A stretch of DNA of 64,000 nt, from positions 558,001 through 622,000 of the forward strand of contig NZ_JAVDUV010000002.1 of the NCBI RefSeq assembly GCF_031456545.1. The letters are read 5' to 3'. The notes below the pieces were generated by a model. It saw only the letters and a program-made list of their open reading frames with translations. It did not search any database and was not told the DNA's origin. A program made the translations under genes and the position numbers. Below, piece by piece: positions 24,552 to 31,638 of the stretch. The DNA comes from Agromyces sp. 3263 (GTDB lineage Bacteria; Actinomycetota; Actinomycetes; Actinomycetales; Microbacteriaceae). Position 1 is the first letter of the stretch. Each line of letters opens with the position of its first letter.

Positions 24552-25811
24552 TCACAGAATCTCCTCGAAACGGACACGCTTACCCTCGAACACAAACGCA
24601 TTCATGCCCGACGACGAACGCTCACCCTTCAAATTCGAGAACCACGACGAACCAGGATCAGACGCCGGCCCAACAATGACCCAACGCTTATCACCCGACT
24701 GATACTTGCGGTACGAATGCCAATGCCCGACAAGCAGGTAGTCGGCATCCCATGTGGGCATGCGCCCATGATCCTGCTTCGACCACCACTCACCCATACG
24801 GTCAGCACCCGACGACTGGTGACCATGCACCATGCCCACAGACACCGTGTCAAGCTTCACCGTCATCGACTCCATCAGAGCCTGAGGGAACTCGAACCGC
24901 ACGTTGGGGAGCACATCAAGGATGCGTTGGGTGTCCTCGAGCTGACGGCCCACAGCGATACCGAAATCGGCGTGCGGGTTGCCCGCGTCAGCTTTCAACC
25001 CGGTACGCCAACGCCCATGGTTCGACGTGACCCGCGCATCAACAACCTCACCCACGAGAGGGGCGATGATTTTGAGCGACTGCAAATCCATTTTGAACGA
25101 CTGCACCAGCATGTGCGGCACATCAAGGTCGTTCGTGTCACGCTGCGAGTTCGTCGAACAGGTGTTCTCGATACCGTCGCCCGTGCGTGCGAGAAGCACT
25201 TGCCGGGGCCGGTACTCACGAATGTAGTCAGCGAACCTGGCGTACGAGTTCAACACCCGAGCCTCAGTCTCAGGCGTACCACCATCGAAGTCCGTCTTGC
25301 CCCACTGCTCATCGGTGGGCTGCAACACGGCAGAGTCCACCAGGAACTCACGCTTCGCCGGCACGTACGTGAAACCCTCAACGAACTTCGACGCCGCAAC
25401 CCAATCAACGGAACCGACAGCGTCAGACGCGGACTTGGGGCGAACATTGTTGAGCTTGTTCCAGAACCCACCAAGCGGGTTCGAAGTCCAACCCCACGTG
25501 AACGACACTTCGTCAGGGTTCTGACCCTTTGAGCGGATGAAGTCGCAGTAGTCTTCGAACCCCCACGCCGTCTCACTGAACCGAACATACGAGGCGGAAC
25601 CGTCATGGTTGTGAGTCTCGGACTCGCCAGACGACACGGTCGAAGTGGAACGTTCGAGGAGCGGCGCACCAGTGGTAAGACGCGACCGGTACTTGTTCAC
25701 AGCCGACTTGGCGATCCCCCACTTGCGGGAAACCTCACCACCCGACAATGCCAGGTCTTTCAGGTCAACCATAAAATCGGGGTTATCGAGCAGGGGGGAA
25801 CGCTGAGACAC
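24552..25811 (-). CDS. Calcineurin-like metallophosphoesterase with HTH N-terminus (419 aa)
   Basis: The GTG start at 25811 has GGGG 6 bases upstream. Residues ~15-45 (LALSGGEVSRKWGIAKSAVNK) look like a helix-turn-helix. The C-terminal half has GDGIENT (211-217), TSNHGRW (262-268), VHGHQS (328-333) and VGHWHS (361-366), the metal-binding pattern of calcineurin-like phosphoesterases. It may be a phage nuclease or phosphatase that binds DNA through its N-terminus. Such genes are common upstream of the terminase in actinobacteriophages. Confidence 0.8.
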   Translation of the reverse strand: MSQRSPLLDNPDFMVDLKDLALSGGEVSRKWGIAKSAVNKYRSRLTTGAPLLERSTSTVSSGESETHNHDGSASYVRFSETAWGFEDYCDFIRSKGQNPDEVSFTWGWTSNPLGGFWNKLNNVRPKSASDAVGSVDWVAASKFVEGFTYVPAKREFLVDSAVLQPTDEQWGKTDFDGGTPETEARVLNSYARFADYIREYRPRQVLLARTGDGIENTCSTNSQRDTNDLDVPHMLVQSFKMDLQSLKIIAPLVGEVVDARVTSNHGRWRTGLKADAGNPHADFGIAVGRQLEDTQRILDVLPNVRFEFPQALMESMTVKLDTVSVGMVHGHQSSGADRMGEWWSKQDHGRMPTWDADYLLVGHWHSYRKYQSGDKRWVIVGPASDPGSSWFSNLKGERSSSGMNAFVFEGKRVRFEEIL

Positions 25812-26004
25812 GATTGGCCCCTTTCGGGGAGTCCGTTTTACGAGCTGAGCCCTGTTGAGTTGTTGGGCCGGCCGCACCTTTACGTGGCTCCGGTGTGTTG
25901 AGTTGTGTGGGTGTGTTGTTGCCGTCAACCCCACACGGGTGGCAACATTTCCGGGCTATAGCGTGTGGCACTGGTCCCGTCCGGACAACACCCGTTGCCC
26001 GTTG
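25812..26004 (-). promoter_or_regulatory. Leader region of phosphoesterase gene
   Basis: A 193-bp non-coding gap between tRNA-Leu and the phosphoesterase. It holds a CCCC-GAAA-GGGG hairpin (25,818-25,829) that includes the Shine-Dalgarno of the GTG start. A TTGACG lies at about 25,931-25,936 on the minus strand, but without a good -10 box. Translational control by the hairpin is inferred. Confidence 0.4.
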
Positions 26005-26087
26005 TGGGGGCGGTGGGGATCGAACCCACTTGTGCAATGCACACGCGATTTTGAGTCGCGACCCTGAACCAAGATCGGAACGCCCCC
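26005..26087 (-). tRNA. tRNA-Leu (anticodon CAA), phage-encoded
   Basis: A 7-bp acceptor stem (GGGGGCG, 26,081-26,087, with CGCCCCC, 26,006-26,012). T arm GTGGG-TTCGATC-CCCAC. Anticodon arm CGCGA-CTCAAAA-TCGCG with CAA at 26,051-26,053. A long variable arm TGTGC-ATT-GCACA marks a type II tRNA. The D arm pairs poorly and CCA is not encoded. It reads TTG. It lies 7 bases after the HNH gene. Confidence 0.85.
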
Positions 26088-26094
26088 ATGCGGC

Positions 26095-26637
26095 CTACGC
26101 CGCTTTTGCCGCCTTGCGTTCACGTTCTCTACGTGAGTTCGCAGCGCGGCAAAGATCACACCGACAGCCCCGCGTGCAACTCAGCGGGTCGCCGTGGTCG
26201 ACACTTCGCCCGTACGGCTTGCGCGGGCCTCGTGCCAAAGCCTGGTACTCCTCGCGCCGGCGAGCGTTGCGCTCGTCGTACCACTCCCGCCTAGCGGACA
26301 GGCAGACATCACAACGGCACCGGCGCTTCATCCAGGCGTAGACGTGGCCGTGACGAAACCCGATCTCGAGTTGCTCCGCGCGGGTCTTCTCAATGTGGCA
26401 GTCGCGGCACAGCAACTGGCACTTGTCCAGCTCTGCGCGCACGTCAGCGTTGTTGACAGTCATGTTCGACCCTATGTCGAACGACTTCTGGTCGGGGTCG
26501 ATGTGGTCGAACTGTAGATCGTCCTTCGTGTGGCACCATGCGCACGAGTCGCCTAGGTAGGCGATCAGGTCGGCGCGTCGCTTGTAGTAATAGGCGCGGT
26601 GATACTCACGGACGGAAAGACCCGCTATCATTGCCAT
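26095..26637 (-). CDS. HNH endonuclease with two extra Cys motifs (180 aa)
   Basis: The ATG at 26637 has AAGGAG 6 bases upstream; an ATG at 26661 is possible but its ribosome site is weaker. HNH core: CAWC (32-35), FDHID (43-47), CQLLCRDCH (73-81). After this come two further Cys motifs, CRCDVC (107-112) and CRCDLC (158-163), each preceded by an HG pair, probably zinc binding. Free-standing HNH proteins nick DNA, and some are homing enzymes. It is flanked by a possible structured leader and by tRNA-Leu. Confidence 0.9.
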   Translation of the reverse strand: MAMIAGLSVREYHRAYYYKRRADLIAYLGDSCAWCHTKDDLQFDHIDPDQKSFDIGSNMTVNNADVRAELDKCQLLCRDCHIEKTRAEQLEIGFRHGHVYAWMKRRCRCDVCLSARREWYDERNARRREEYQALARGPRKPYGRSVDHGDPLSCTRGCRCDLCRAANSRRERERKAAKAA

Positions 26638-26980
26638 ATCGACTCCTTGAAAGTCGGTCATGACCCCGGCCTGTTGACGCAGGCGCGGGGTTTCTCTTTT
26701 GAGTTTGTGGGCCGCTGATTTGCATGCGCTGGCTCAGCGGCCGAGGCCTCGATAGCGCCCCTGCTGATAAGCAGGCGCGTCGAATACGTCGGTAGTTAGC
26801 CGACGATCACTCACCACAGGCTCGTAGTCCAGGCGAGGAGTAATGCCCCGGTCAACTGCGCGCTTGTTCTCTACGCTCAGCCTCTATTTGCTGGCCCGAA
26901 TGAAGACGATCGTGCGTGCCGGGGACGACAAAAGCAGCCCTTCATGCCGTTTTCGGGCGCGATAGGACTGCTTACCGATA
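26638..26980 (-). ncRNA. Possible structured leader RNA upstream of HNH gene
   Basis: A 354-bp stretch without a convincing gene (26,662-27,015). On the minus strand, four hairpins follow one another: CGTCGG/CCGACG (26,787-26,805), CCTGC/GCAGG (26,760-26,775), GGCCGCTGA/TCAGCGGCC (26,710-26,742) and CCCCG..CCTG/CAGG..CGGGG (26,664-26,690). A good promoter stands at its 5' end. Alternatively part of it is a short coding frame (stop at 26,734) that lacks an ATG. Covariation data would decide. Confidence 0.35.
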
Positions 26981-27009
26981 ATTGTAGCGGGTTTTGTGTT
27001 ACACCGCAA
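26981..27009 (-). promoter_or_regulatory. Sigma-70/SigA-type promoter, leftward
   Basis: Minus strand: -35 TTGCGG (27,004-27,009), 17-bp spacer, -10 TACAAT (26,981-26,986). It starts just past the stop of the preceding gene (27,016) and points to the leader and HNH/tRNA-Leu. It is the best promoter by eye in the prophage. Confidence 0.65.
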
Positions 27010-27015
27010 CATGTG

Positions 27016-27234
27016 CTATGGGCGGGTTGGCAGCCACAGTTCCTGATCGGGGTAGGGCGGGCCGTCCGGGTCGCCGACAAGGAGGTACCACGAGTTGTGA
27101 TAGTTCGGCAGCCTGTCGGTTCCGTCAGCCCACACGCCGATCGGTTCCGAGATCACACCGTCATCGTTAATGTAGAGTCGCCGGCCACCCAGAAGTGCCC
27201 GCGCGGTGGCCTGCTCGTCCTCATCTTCATCCAT
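27016..27234 (-). CDS. Small acidic phage protein (72 aa)
   Basis: Unknown. Starts MDEDEDEQATARAL and has a GGRRLYINDDG and NYHNSWYLLVGDPDG pattern, suggestive of a small beta fold. It overlaps the preceding gene by 8 bases. Confidence 0.65.
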   Translation of the reverse strand: MDEDEDEQATARALLGGRRLYINDDGVISEPIGVWADGTDRLPNYHNSWYLLVGDPDGPPYPDQELWLPTRP

Positions 27235-27841
27235 GGTCTGCCTCGCTCATCTCTTCGACCAATTCTTCCACCGAGTCTGCCCCAACCCATTCGGCGTCGC
27301 ATGTTTCCACACGACACATAGCCCGCACAGACCGGTAAGGGTTCGCGTGGTCGTACATCACCGCAACCGGGGAGGCACGCAACGTGTCGTCAGGGCCAAC
27401 CCAGTTGACTGCTTTGCACACCGGGCATGCGCCGGCGAGCGGGACGGTTTTGGGCGGGTCCAACAGTTCGACGATCGTGTACGCCCAACCCCGCAACGCT
27501 TTAACGTAGAAGTCCGCCTCACCGGTGCCGCCCAGGAACGCAACATGCCACCGCCTGAGCGATTGCACCGCGTCCTGCCGATCGTGTTTTACGTTGACGA
27601 GCCGGCACCAGTCACCCAACTGTGTGCGAATGACTGTCAGCCGGTACAGGGCTTCGTCGTTCAACACCGACCCTGTCGCGCTACCTCCCCCGCCACCGTT
27701 GCCGATTGCGGACGTAACCGCCTGCTCGAGCTGCGCCAACAGCGGGTCGTGGTGGACGGTGACGGTGGTGTTGTCGTCGCGGATGACTTTGGTGCGTGAC
27801 GGTTTGGTGAGCGCGTTGACAGCATCCGACAGGTCAGTCAT
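27227..27841 (-). CDS. Phage protein with zinc-ribbon C-terminus (204 aa)
   Basis: Unknown. A helical N-terminal half (residues ~30-130, LTVIRTQLGDWCRLVNVKHDR) with a Gly-rich linker (GNGGGGGS) is followed by CPVC (about 139-142) and CRVETC (about 176-181), a probable zinc ribbon. It follows the methyltransferase gene with a 4-base overlap. Similar proteins are widespread in actinobacteriophages, without known role. Confidence 0.75.
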   Translation of the reverse strand: MTDLSDAVNALTKPSRTKVIRDDNTTVTVHHDPLLAQLEQAVTSAIGNGGGGGSATGSVLNDEALYRLTVIRTQLGDWCRLVNVKHDRQDAVQSLRRWHVAFLGGTGEADFYVKALRGWAYTIVELLDPPKTVPLAGACPVCKAVNWVGPDDTLRASPVAVMYDHANPYRSVRAMCRVETCDAEWVGADSVEELVEEMSEADHG

Positions 27842-28725
27842 GCGATGCCTTCCAAGTTGAGTACGGGCTGCGCGAATCGGGTACGCAGCGACAAGTCGAG
27901 GTAATCGCGGTTGAGGTCGATGCCGATGTACTTGCGGCCTTCCTGCGTTGCGACCATGCCGGTCGTTCCCGAACCCGAGAACGGGTCAAGCACGGTGTCG
28001 CCGGGTGCGCTGCCCGCGAGGATGCACGGGCGGATCAGCTCGGGCGGGTAGACCGCGAAATGCGCGCCTGAAAATGGGACAGGGGCGATCTCCCAGACTG
28101 TGCGCTTGTTCCGCGTAGACAGGTCCGCGCGCCCGAATCCTGCCTGCGACGCCTCGACCCCTCCCGCGTCATTTCGGTTCGGGTTCGCGCGGATAGAGTG
28201 CCGCTTGGTGGCGCTGTACCGCTCAGCGTGGGCGCGGTTCTCGGGTCGCACCTGATCCGCGACCGCGACTGCGTCGTAGTAGTACCGGGGTGACTTCGCA
28301 AGGAGGAACAGGTATTCGTGAGCCTTTGTCGGACGGTCGGTCACGGACTCGGGCATAGGGTTCGGCTTCGCCCAGATGATGTCCGAGCGGAGAACCCACC
28401 CGTCGTCCTGCAACGCGAACGCGACACGCCACGGAACGCCAAGGAGTTGCTTCCCCGCTCCGTACGAATCCCCGAGGTTCAGCCACAACGTGCCGTCATC
28501 GGTGAGGACTTCCCGGAGATCACGAAACAGGAACAGCAGGCGTGTGATGTACTCCTCAAGAGACCGTTCCGCGCCGATCTGCCCGTCTTCGCCGTAGTCG
28601 CGAAGACCGAAGTACGGCGGCGACGTCACGATCGTCCGCACCATGCCACCCTCAAGTTTTTCGGCCACACGCTCCGCGTCTCCGTGGTACAGCGTCACCG
28701 CGTCATCCGTGTAGTACGGCTTCAC
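27838..28725 (-). CDS. DNA methyltransferase, beta-class (295 aa)
   Basis: The GTG at 28725 overlaps the upstream stop by 4 bases and has GGGAGG upstream, so it is preferred to the ATG at 28737. TSPPY at 34-38 (motif IV) and DPFSGSGTTG near residue 255 (motif I, AdoMet) mark a beta-class N4-cytosine/N6-adenine DNA methyltransferase. It is distinct in length and sequence from the one at 23,644. No restriction partner is nearby. Probably anti-restriction or a role in the phage cycle. Confidence 0.9.
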   Translation of the reverse strand: MKPYYTDDAVTLYHGDAERVAEKLEGGMVRTIVTSPPYFGLRDYGEDGQIGAERSLEEYITRLLFLFRDLREVLTDDGTLWLNLGDSYGAGKQLLGVPWRVAFALQDDGWVLRSDIIWAKPNPMPESVTDRPTKAHEYLFLLAKSPRYYYDAVAVADQVRPENRAHAERYSATKRHSIRANPNRNDAGGVEASQAGFGRADLSTRNKRTVWEIAPVPFSGAHFAVYPPELIRPCILAGSAPGDTVLDPFSGSGTTGMVATQEGRKYIGIDLNRDYLDLSLRTRFAQPVLNLEGIA

Positions 28726-28910
28726 TTCGCCTCCCATTGGATGTTTGAACGCCAATACGTCGGCCCGCCCCAAGGAGCAAACCCGAGAGCGTTCAAAACG
28801 TCGCGGGCATCGGCGGAATACGCCCTCCACGCGTTCGGATGCATGTCGATGTCAGACATGGACAGATGGCGCGCAACCTTTTCGATGAGCCATTCCGGGT
28901 ACTCGTTCAT
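28722..28910 (-). CDS. Small phage protein (62 aa)
   Basis: Unknown. It reads MNEYPEWLIEKVARHLSMSD then WRAYSADARDVLNALGF, two amphipathic helices, and is coupled to the methyltransferase. Confidence 0.65.
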   Translation of the reverse strand: MNEYPEWLIEKVARHLSMSDIDMHPNAWRAYSADARDVLNALGFAPWGGPTYWRSNIQWEAK

Positions 28911-28938
28911 TCGGTTTCCTCCACCGGGTATGAGAAGA

Positions 28939-28962
28939 GCCGCACCCCCGAAAGAGTGCGGC
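28939..28962 (-). terminator. Possible weak terminator after ssb
   Basis: GCCGCAC and GTGCGGC pair (7 bp) and are followed by TCTTCTC on the minus strand. It stands in the 68-bp gap between ssb and the next gene. The T-run is poor. Confidence 0.45.
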
Positions 28963-28978
28963 CAAAGAGATGGTCAGA

Positions 28979-29311
28979 TCAGAACGGGGTGTTGTCCGAG
29001 TAGTCAGCAGGGGTCGTCCAGGTATCCGCCGCCGGCGCAGACACAACCGGCGCGGCACCCTCGAGCACCTTCGCCTGGTTCAACGTGTGATCCACGAACC
29101 GCGCATCACGCTCACTGACCTTCGTACCCAGGAACCCGCTGGCCTTGATCCGGTCGCCCTCCGACACCGTACGAGCTGCATCCTTCGGCGGGAACACCGA
29201 CCAATACGTGGTCCGCGTCTTCCCCTGATACTCGTTCTCCTCACGCAAACCGAAACCGTTACCCCGCGAATTGATCCGCGAAACCGTACCCTCAACCGTC
29301 GTGTAAGCCAT
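28979..29311 (-). CDS. ssb: Single-stranded DNA-binding protein (110 aa)
   Basis: A short OB-fold-like sequence (VEGTVSRINSRGNGFGLREEN, then KTRTTYWSVFPP) with a flexible tail ending DYSDNTPF, like the acidic tip (DDxPF) through which SSB binds partners. It would protect ssDNA in phage replication and recombination. Its ATG overlaps the upstream stop (TAATG). Shorter than the host SSB family (about 160-190 aa), which is usual for phage versions. Confidence 0.75.
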   Translation of the reverse strand: MAYTTVEGTVSRINSRGNGFGLREENEYQGKTRTTYWSVFPPKDAARTVSEGDRIKASGFLGTKVSERDARFVDHTLNQAKVLEGAAPVVSAPAADTWTTPADYSDNTPF

Positions 29312-29490
29312 TACTTTCTGCCCTTCTCGTATGCCTGAATCGCGGACTCCACAGCCCGCATAACCAACTGCCCCGGATGCTTCTCGAAATACCGGTACAT
29401 CGCCAACTCGTCGTCGTACATGCGCTTCGGCCGAACACCCGCAAGGAACGCGGTGAACGCATGATCCGAAGTCATCTCCTCATAGGACAT
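29311..29490 (-). CDS. Small phage protein (59 aa)
   Basis: Unknown. The ATG at 29490 follows GAAGAGG closely; a GTG at 29508 is possible. It contains MTSDHAFTAFLAGVRPKRMYDDE and a C-terminal helix. Placed before ssb. Confidence 0.65.
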   Translation of the reverse strand: MSYEEMTSDHAFTAFLAGVRPKRMYDDELAMYRYFEKHPGQLVMRAVESAIQAYEKGRK

Positions 29491-29497
29491 GTCCTCT

Positions 29498-29611
29498 TCA
29501 CGATTCACGCCGAAACTCCATCCATGACGCGATTGCCAGCATGTAGAGCCAGCCTCCAAATGCTTGGATGATGAGGAAGTCGCCCAGCGAGATACTGAAT
29601 TGGAAGGTCAT
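29498..29611 (-). CDS. Tiny membrane protein (37 aa)
   Basis: Mostly one hydrophobic helix (SLGDFLIIQAFGGWLYMLAI). It overlaps the replication gene stop by one base. Unknown. Confidence 0.5.
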   Translation of the reverse strand: MTFQFSISLGDFLIIQAFGGWLYMLAIASWMEFRRES

Positions 29612-30411
29612 CAGAACGGCCTCTCCGCGCATCGGTGGCACGGCAACGGATAACCCAAATGCACATCGCACATGACACCCTCCGCACCCAACGCCGGGGC
29701 AGCAGGCGGACCAGAACGGGCAGACGAATAGTCGTCCTCCCACTTCCGATCGTTCAACCACCCAGCCGGCAACTTCACAAACTGCTTCTCCTTGCCAAGA
29801 CACATGAGCGTGTACGCCTGAGTGGCCTTCGCCAACGTCCCCTGGTCAACGAGCTTCCGCGCCTTCTCCCACGCCCTCAAAGCAGCACCCTTCGATTCCT
29901 TCCGCGGGTACAACACCCACCACTCTTCGAAGGCCTTCGGGTACACAGACTTTGGTTCAGCCGCAGGCTGGACAAGAGAACTACTGTTCCCCTGTTCCCC
30001 TGTTCCAGTCCCCACACTCTCCGTAGAGTCTCCGTAGAGTTCGGGTACATGCTCCGTAACAGACCCAACTTCCGCGTCAGGACGCGGGTAACGGGCCTTG
30101 TTTGGGTTCTTCACCAGTTGGTGTTTGTCCCAGTTCGCGACGAACAGAAACGGTCTACCATCCACCCGATATCGGACGATCTGACCACCCTTGGAGAGCA
30201 CTTTCAAGGACCGGGAGACTCTACGTAGAACCTCCGTAGGATCTCCCTCGAGCGCGAACAGGTCCGCCGTGATTAGCTTTTCCACGTCCCGCCCGACACC
30301 GTTATCGTCCACGTACGACCACAGGCCGATGAAGACGAGTCGGGTTTCCCAGTCGAGAGCTGCGATGTCCTCGGAGCGGTAGAACTCCGGTTTGATGCTT
30401 CGAATCCTCAC
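29611..30411 (-). CDS. Phage replication initiator-like protein (266 aa)
   Basis: GTG at 30411, 4 bases after the preceding stop. The N-terminus IRSIKPEFYRSEDIAALDWETRL..GLWSYVDDNGVG is the conserved start of phage replisome-organiser proteins (winged-helix). A helical domain (SVYPKAFEEWWVLYPRKESKG..ALRAWEKA), as in DnaD/O-like partners, follows a variable linker. It probably binds the origin and loads a host helicase. No phage helicase gene is seen. Confidence 0.8.
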   Translation of the reverse strand: MRIRSIKPEFYRSEDIAALDWETRLVFIGLWSYVDDNGVGRDVEKLITADLFALEGDPTEVLRRVSRSLKVLSKGGQIVRYRVDGRPFLFVANWDKHQLVKNPNKARYPRPDAEVGSVTEHVPELYGDSTESVGTGTGEQGNSSSLVQPAAEPKSVYPKAFEEWWVLYPRKESKGAALRAWEKARKLVDQGTLAKATQAYTLMCLGKEKQFVKLPAGWLNDRKWEDDYSSARSGPPAAPALGAEGVMCDVHLGYPLPCHRCAERPF

Positions 30412-30415
30412 CCGC

Positions 30416-30529
30416 TCACCTCCGTATCGCTTCGTATTCGGTTGCGTTGCACACACACCCGCGGCAAAACACATCCGTCACATCAGTGCGCGCACCACAA
30501 CCAGGGATCGGGCATTCGGTGGCGGTCAT
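30416..30529 (-). CDS. Tiny four-Cys protein (37 aa)
   Basis: CPIPGC near residue 6 and CRGCVC near 22: enough Cys for one zinc site in 37 residues. It overlaps the HTH gene by 4 bases and precedes the replication gene. Unknown. Confidence 0.5.
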   Translation of the reverse strand: MTATECPIPGCGARTDVTDVFCRGCVCNATEYEAIRR

Positions 30530-31158
30530 GCTGCCTCCCGTTTTGCGGCCCTGTTGAAGAACGATGTGAGATCGCCGCGCCCATGCCGCCACGCGTTCTG
30601 TTCCAAACTCACCGCGGTCCGGCCGAGTGCTTTGGCGATGCTGTCTGGTGATTCGCCCAACGACACAAGATGGTCGATTTCAGCCATCAGCTCCGGCCCA
30701 CGGAATGCGATTTCGCGTTGGATGGTCACGGGTGCTTCGTCGTCGTCGAGGTTTTCCCAGGCGAGGAGCGACACCCACCCTTTGCGGAGCGCCCGTTGCG
30801 CGGTGACGGTTGATGGTCCGCGGCCTCGGCGTACGAGGCGGTCGGTTGCGGCGGCGAACCGGTCGCGGGTTTCGGGGGTGATGTACTTTTGCCGGAGCAT
30901 GCGGAACAGTGCGGGCGGGTGTGTTAGCCCGAGTTCGGCGGCCATGTCTTCGGCACGCCATCCCATGACCTGCAACCCCTGGAACCTGCGGATGGTGCCG
31001 GTCAATGTGACCCGGCCCACGTACCGGCCGTACGCTTTCTGCCGGTATCGTTCGCGGGTGCGCCGTGTCATGTTTGCCCGGCATTCGTCGCAGCGGCAGG
31101 CGTGGTCGTGGTAGCAGGTTGTTGTTGCGCCGTGTTTGTGGTGGGGTGGGCAAATCAT
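30526..31158 (-). CDS. HTH DNA-binding protein with Cys motif (210 aa)
   Basis: The ATG at 31158 overlaps the whiB stop by 4 bases. The N-terminus has HG..TTTCYHDHACRCDEC (about 9-26), a probable zinc site also seen twice in the HNH protein at 26,095. HTH-like segments follow (MGWRAEDMAAELGLTHPPALFRML at ~70-93, GESPDSIAKALGRTAVSLEQNAW at ~180-200). Probably a phage regulator, co-transcribed with whiB. Confidence 0.8.
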   Translation of the reverse strand: MICPPHHKHGATTTCYHDHACRCDECRANMTRRTRERYRQKAYGRYVGRVTLTGTIRRFQGLQVMGWRAEDMAAELGLTHPPALFRMLRQKYITPETRDRFAAATDRLVRRGRGPSTVTAQRALRKGWVSLLAWENLDDDEAPVTIQREIAFRGPELMAEIDHLVSLGESPDSIAKALGRTAVSLEQNAWRHGRGDLTSFFNRAAKREAA

Positions 31159-31400
31159 GATGCTCGTTTCCCGAGGATGCGTCGGGTGCGGAGGGTTTCG
31201 CCTCCCCAGACGCCGTGTTGGATGTCGTTGTTGATGGCGTATTTGAGGCATTGTTCGCGGACGTTGCAGTTGGTTTTGCAGTAGTCGCGTGCTTTTTCGA
31301 CGTCGTGCCATTCGGTTTGGAAGAACATGTCTGGGTCGACTTGGGTGCAGGCGGCGTCGGACATCCACGGGTGAAAACCGGGCATACCAAGATCAGTCAT
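31155..31400 (-). CDS. WhiB-family transcription factor (81 aa)
   Basis: Cys18, Cys41, Cys45 and Cys51 plus GVWGG (63-67) fit the [4Fe-4S] WhiB family, which acts with SigA in Actinobacteria. The middle spacing is C-x3-C instead of the common C-x2-C. A basic tail (RTRRILGKRAS) would bind DNA. Phage WhiB proteins (e.g. TM4 WhiBTM4) can down-regulate host whiB2 and block superinfection. The start overlaps the upstream stop by 8 bases. Confidence 0.88.
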   Translation of the reverse strand: MTDLGMPGFHPWMSDAACTQVDPDMFFQTEWHDVEKARDYCKTNCNVREQCLKYAINNDIQHGVWGGETLRTRRILGKRAS

Positions 31401-31638
31401 CGTCGCCCTCCGAAACATCGGTTTCAGGCACTGTCGCCGTGAGCATCTCGCGGAGCTTGTCGATCTGGTGCGAAAGGCGCAACGCCTCGAGATCCTCGTC
31501 GTCCGCCAGCCCGCGCAGCCGCTCGGCGACATCGGCGTGCACCGTTCGCTCTGCATCGATCTCCGCGATGCGCCCGTTCACCTTCGCCGGGTCATACTTC
31601 AAGCGCTCAGCCACGGTCGGCCCCTTCCCCGGAGACAT
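31393..31638 (-). CDS. Helical phage protein (81 aa)
   Basis: Unknown. Charged coiled-coil-like sequence (VNGRIAEIDAERTVHADVAERLRGL) with an acidic tail. The ATG at 31638 overlaps the upstream gene by 32 bases. Possibly a partner of the recombination protein upstream. Confidence 0.65.
   Translation of the reverse strand: MSPGKGPTVAERLKYDPAKVNGRIAEIDAERTVHADVAERLRGLADDEDLEALRLSHQIDKLREMLTATVPETDVSEGDDD

Noticed and set aside
25956..26159. A 67-codon minus-strand frame
   Set aside because: It covers the tRNA-Leu gene, which has a full cloverleaf except for the D arm.
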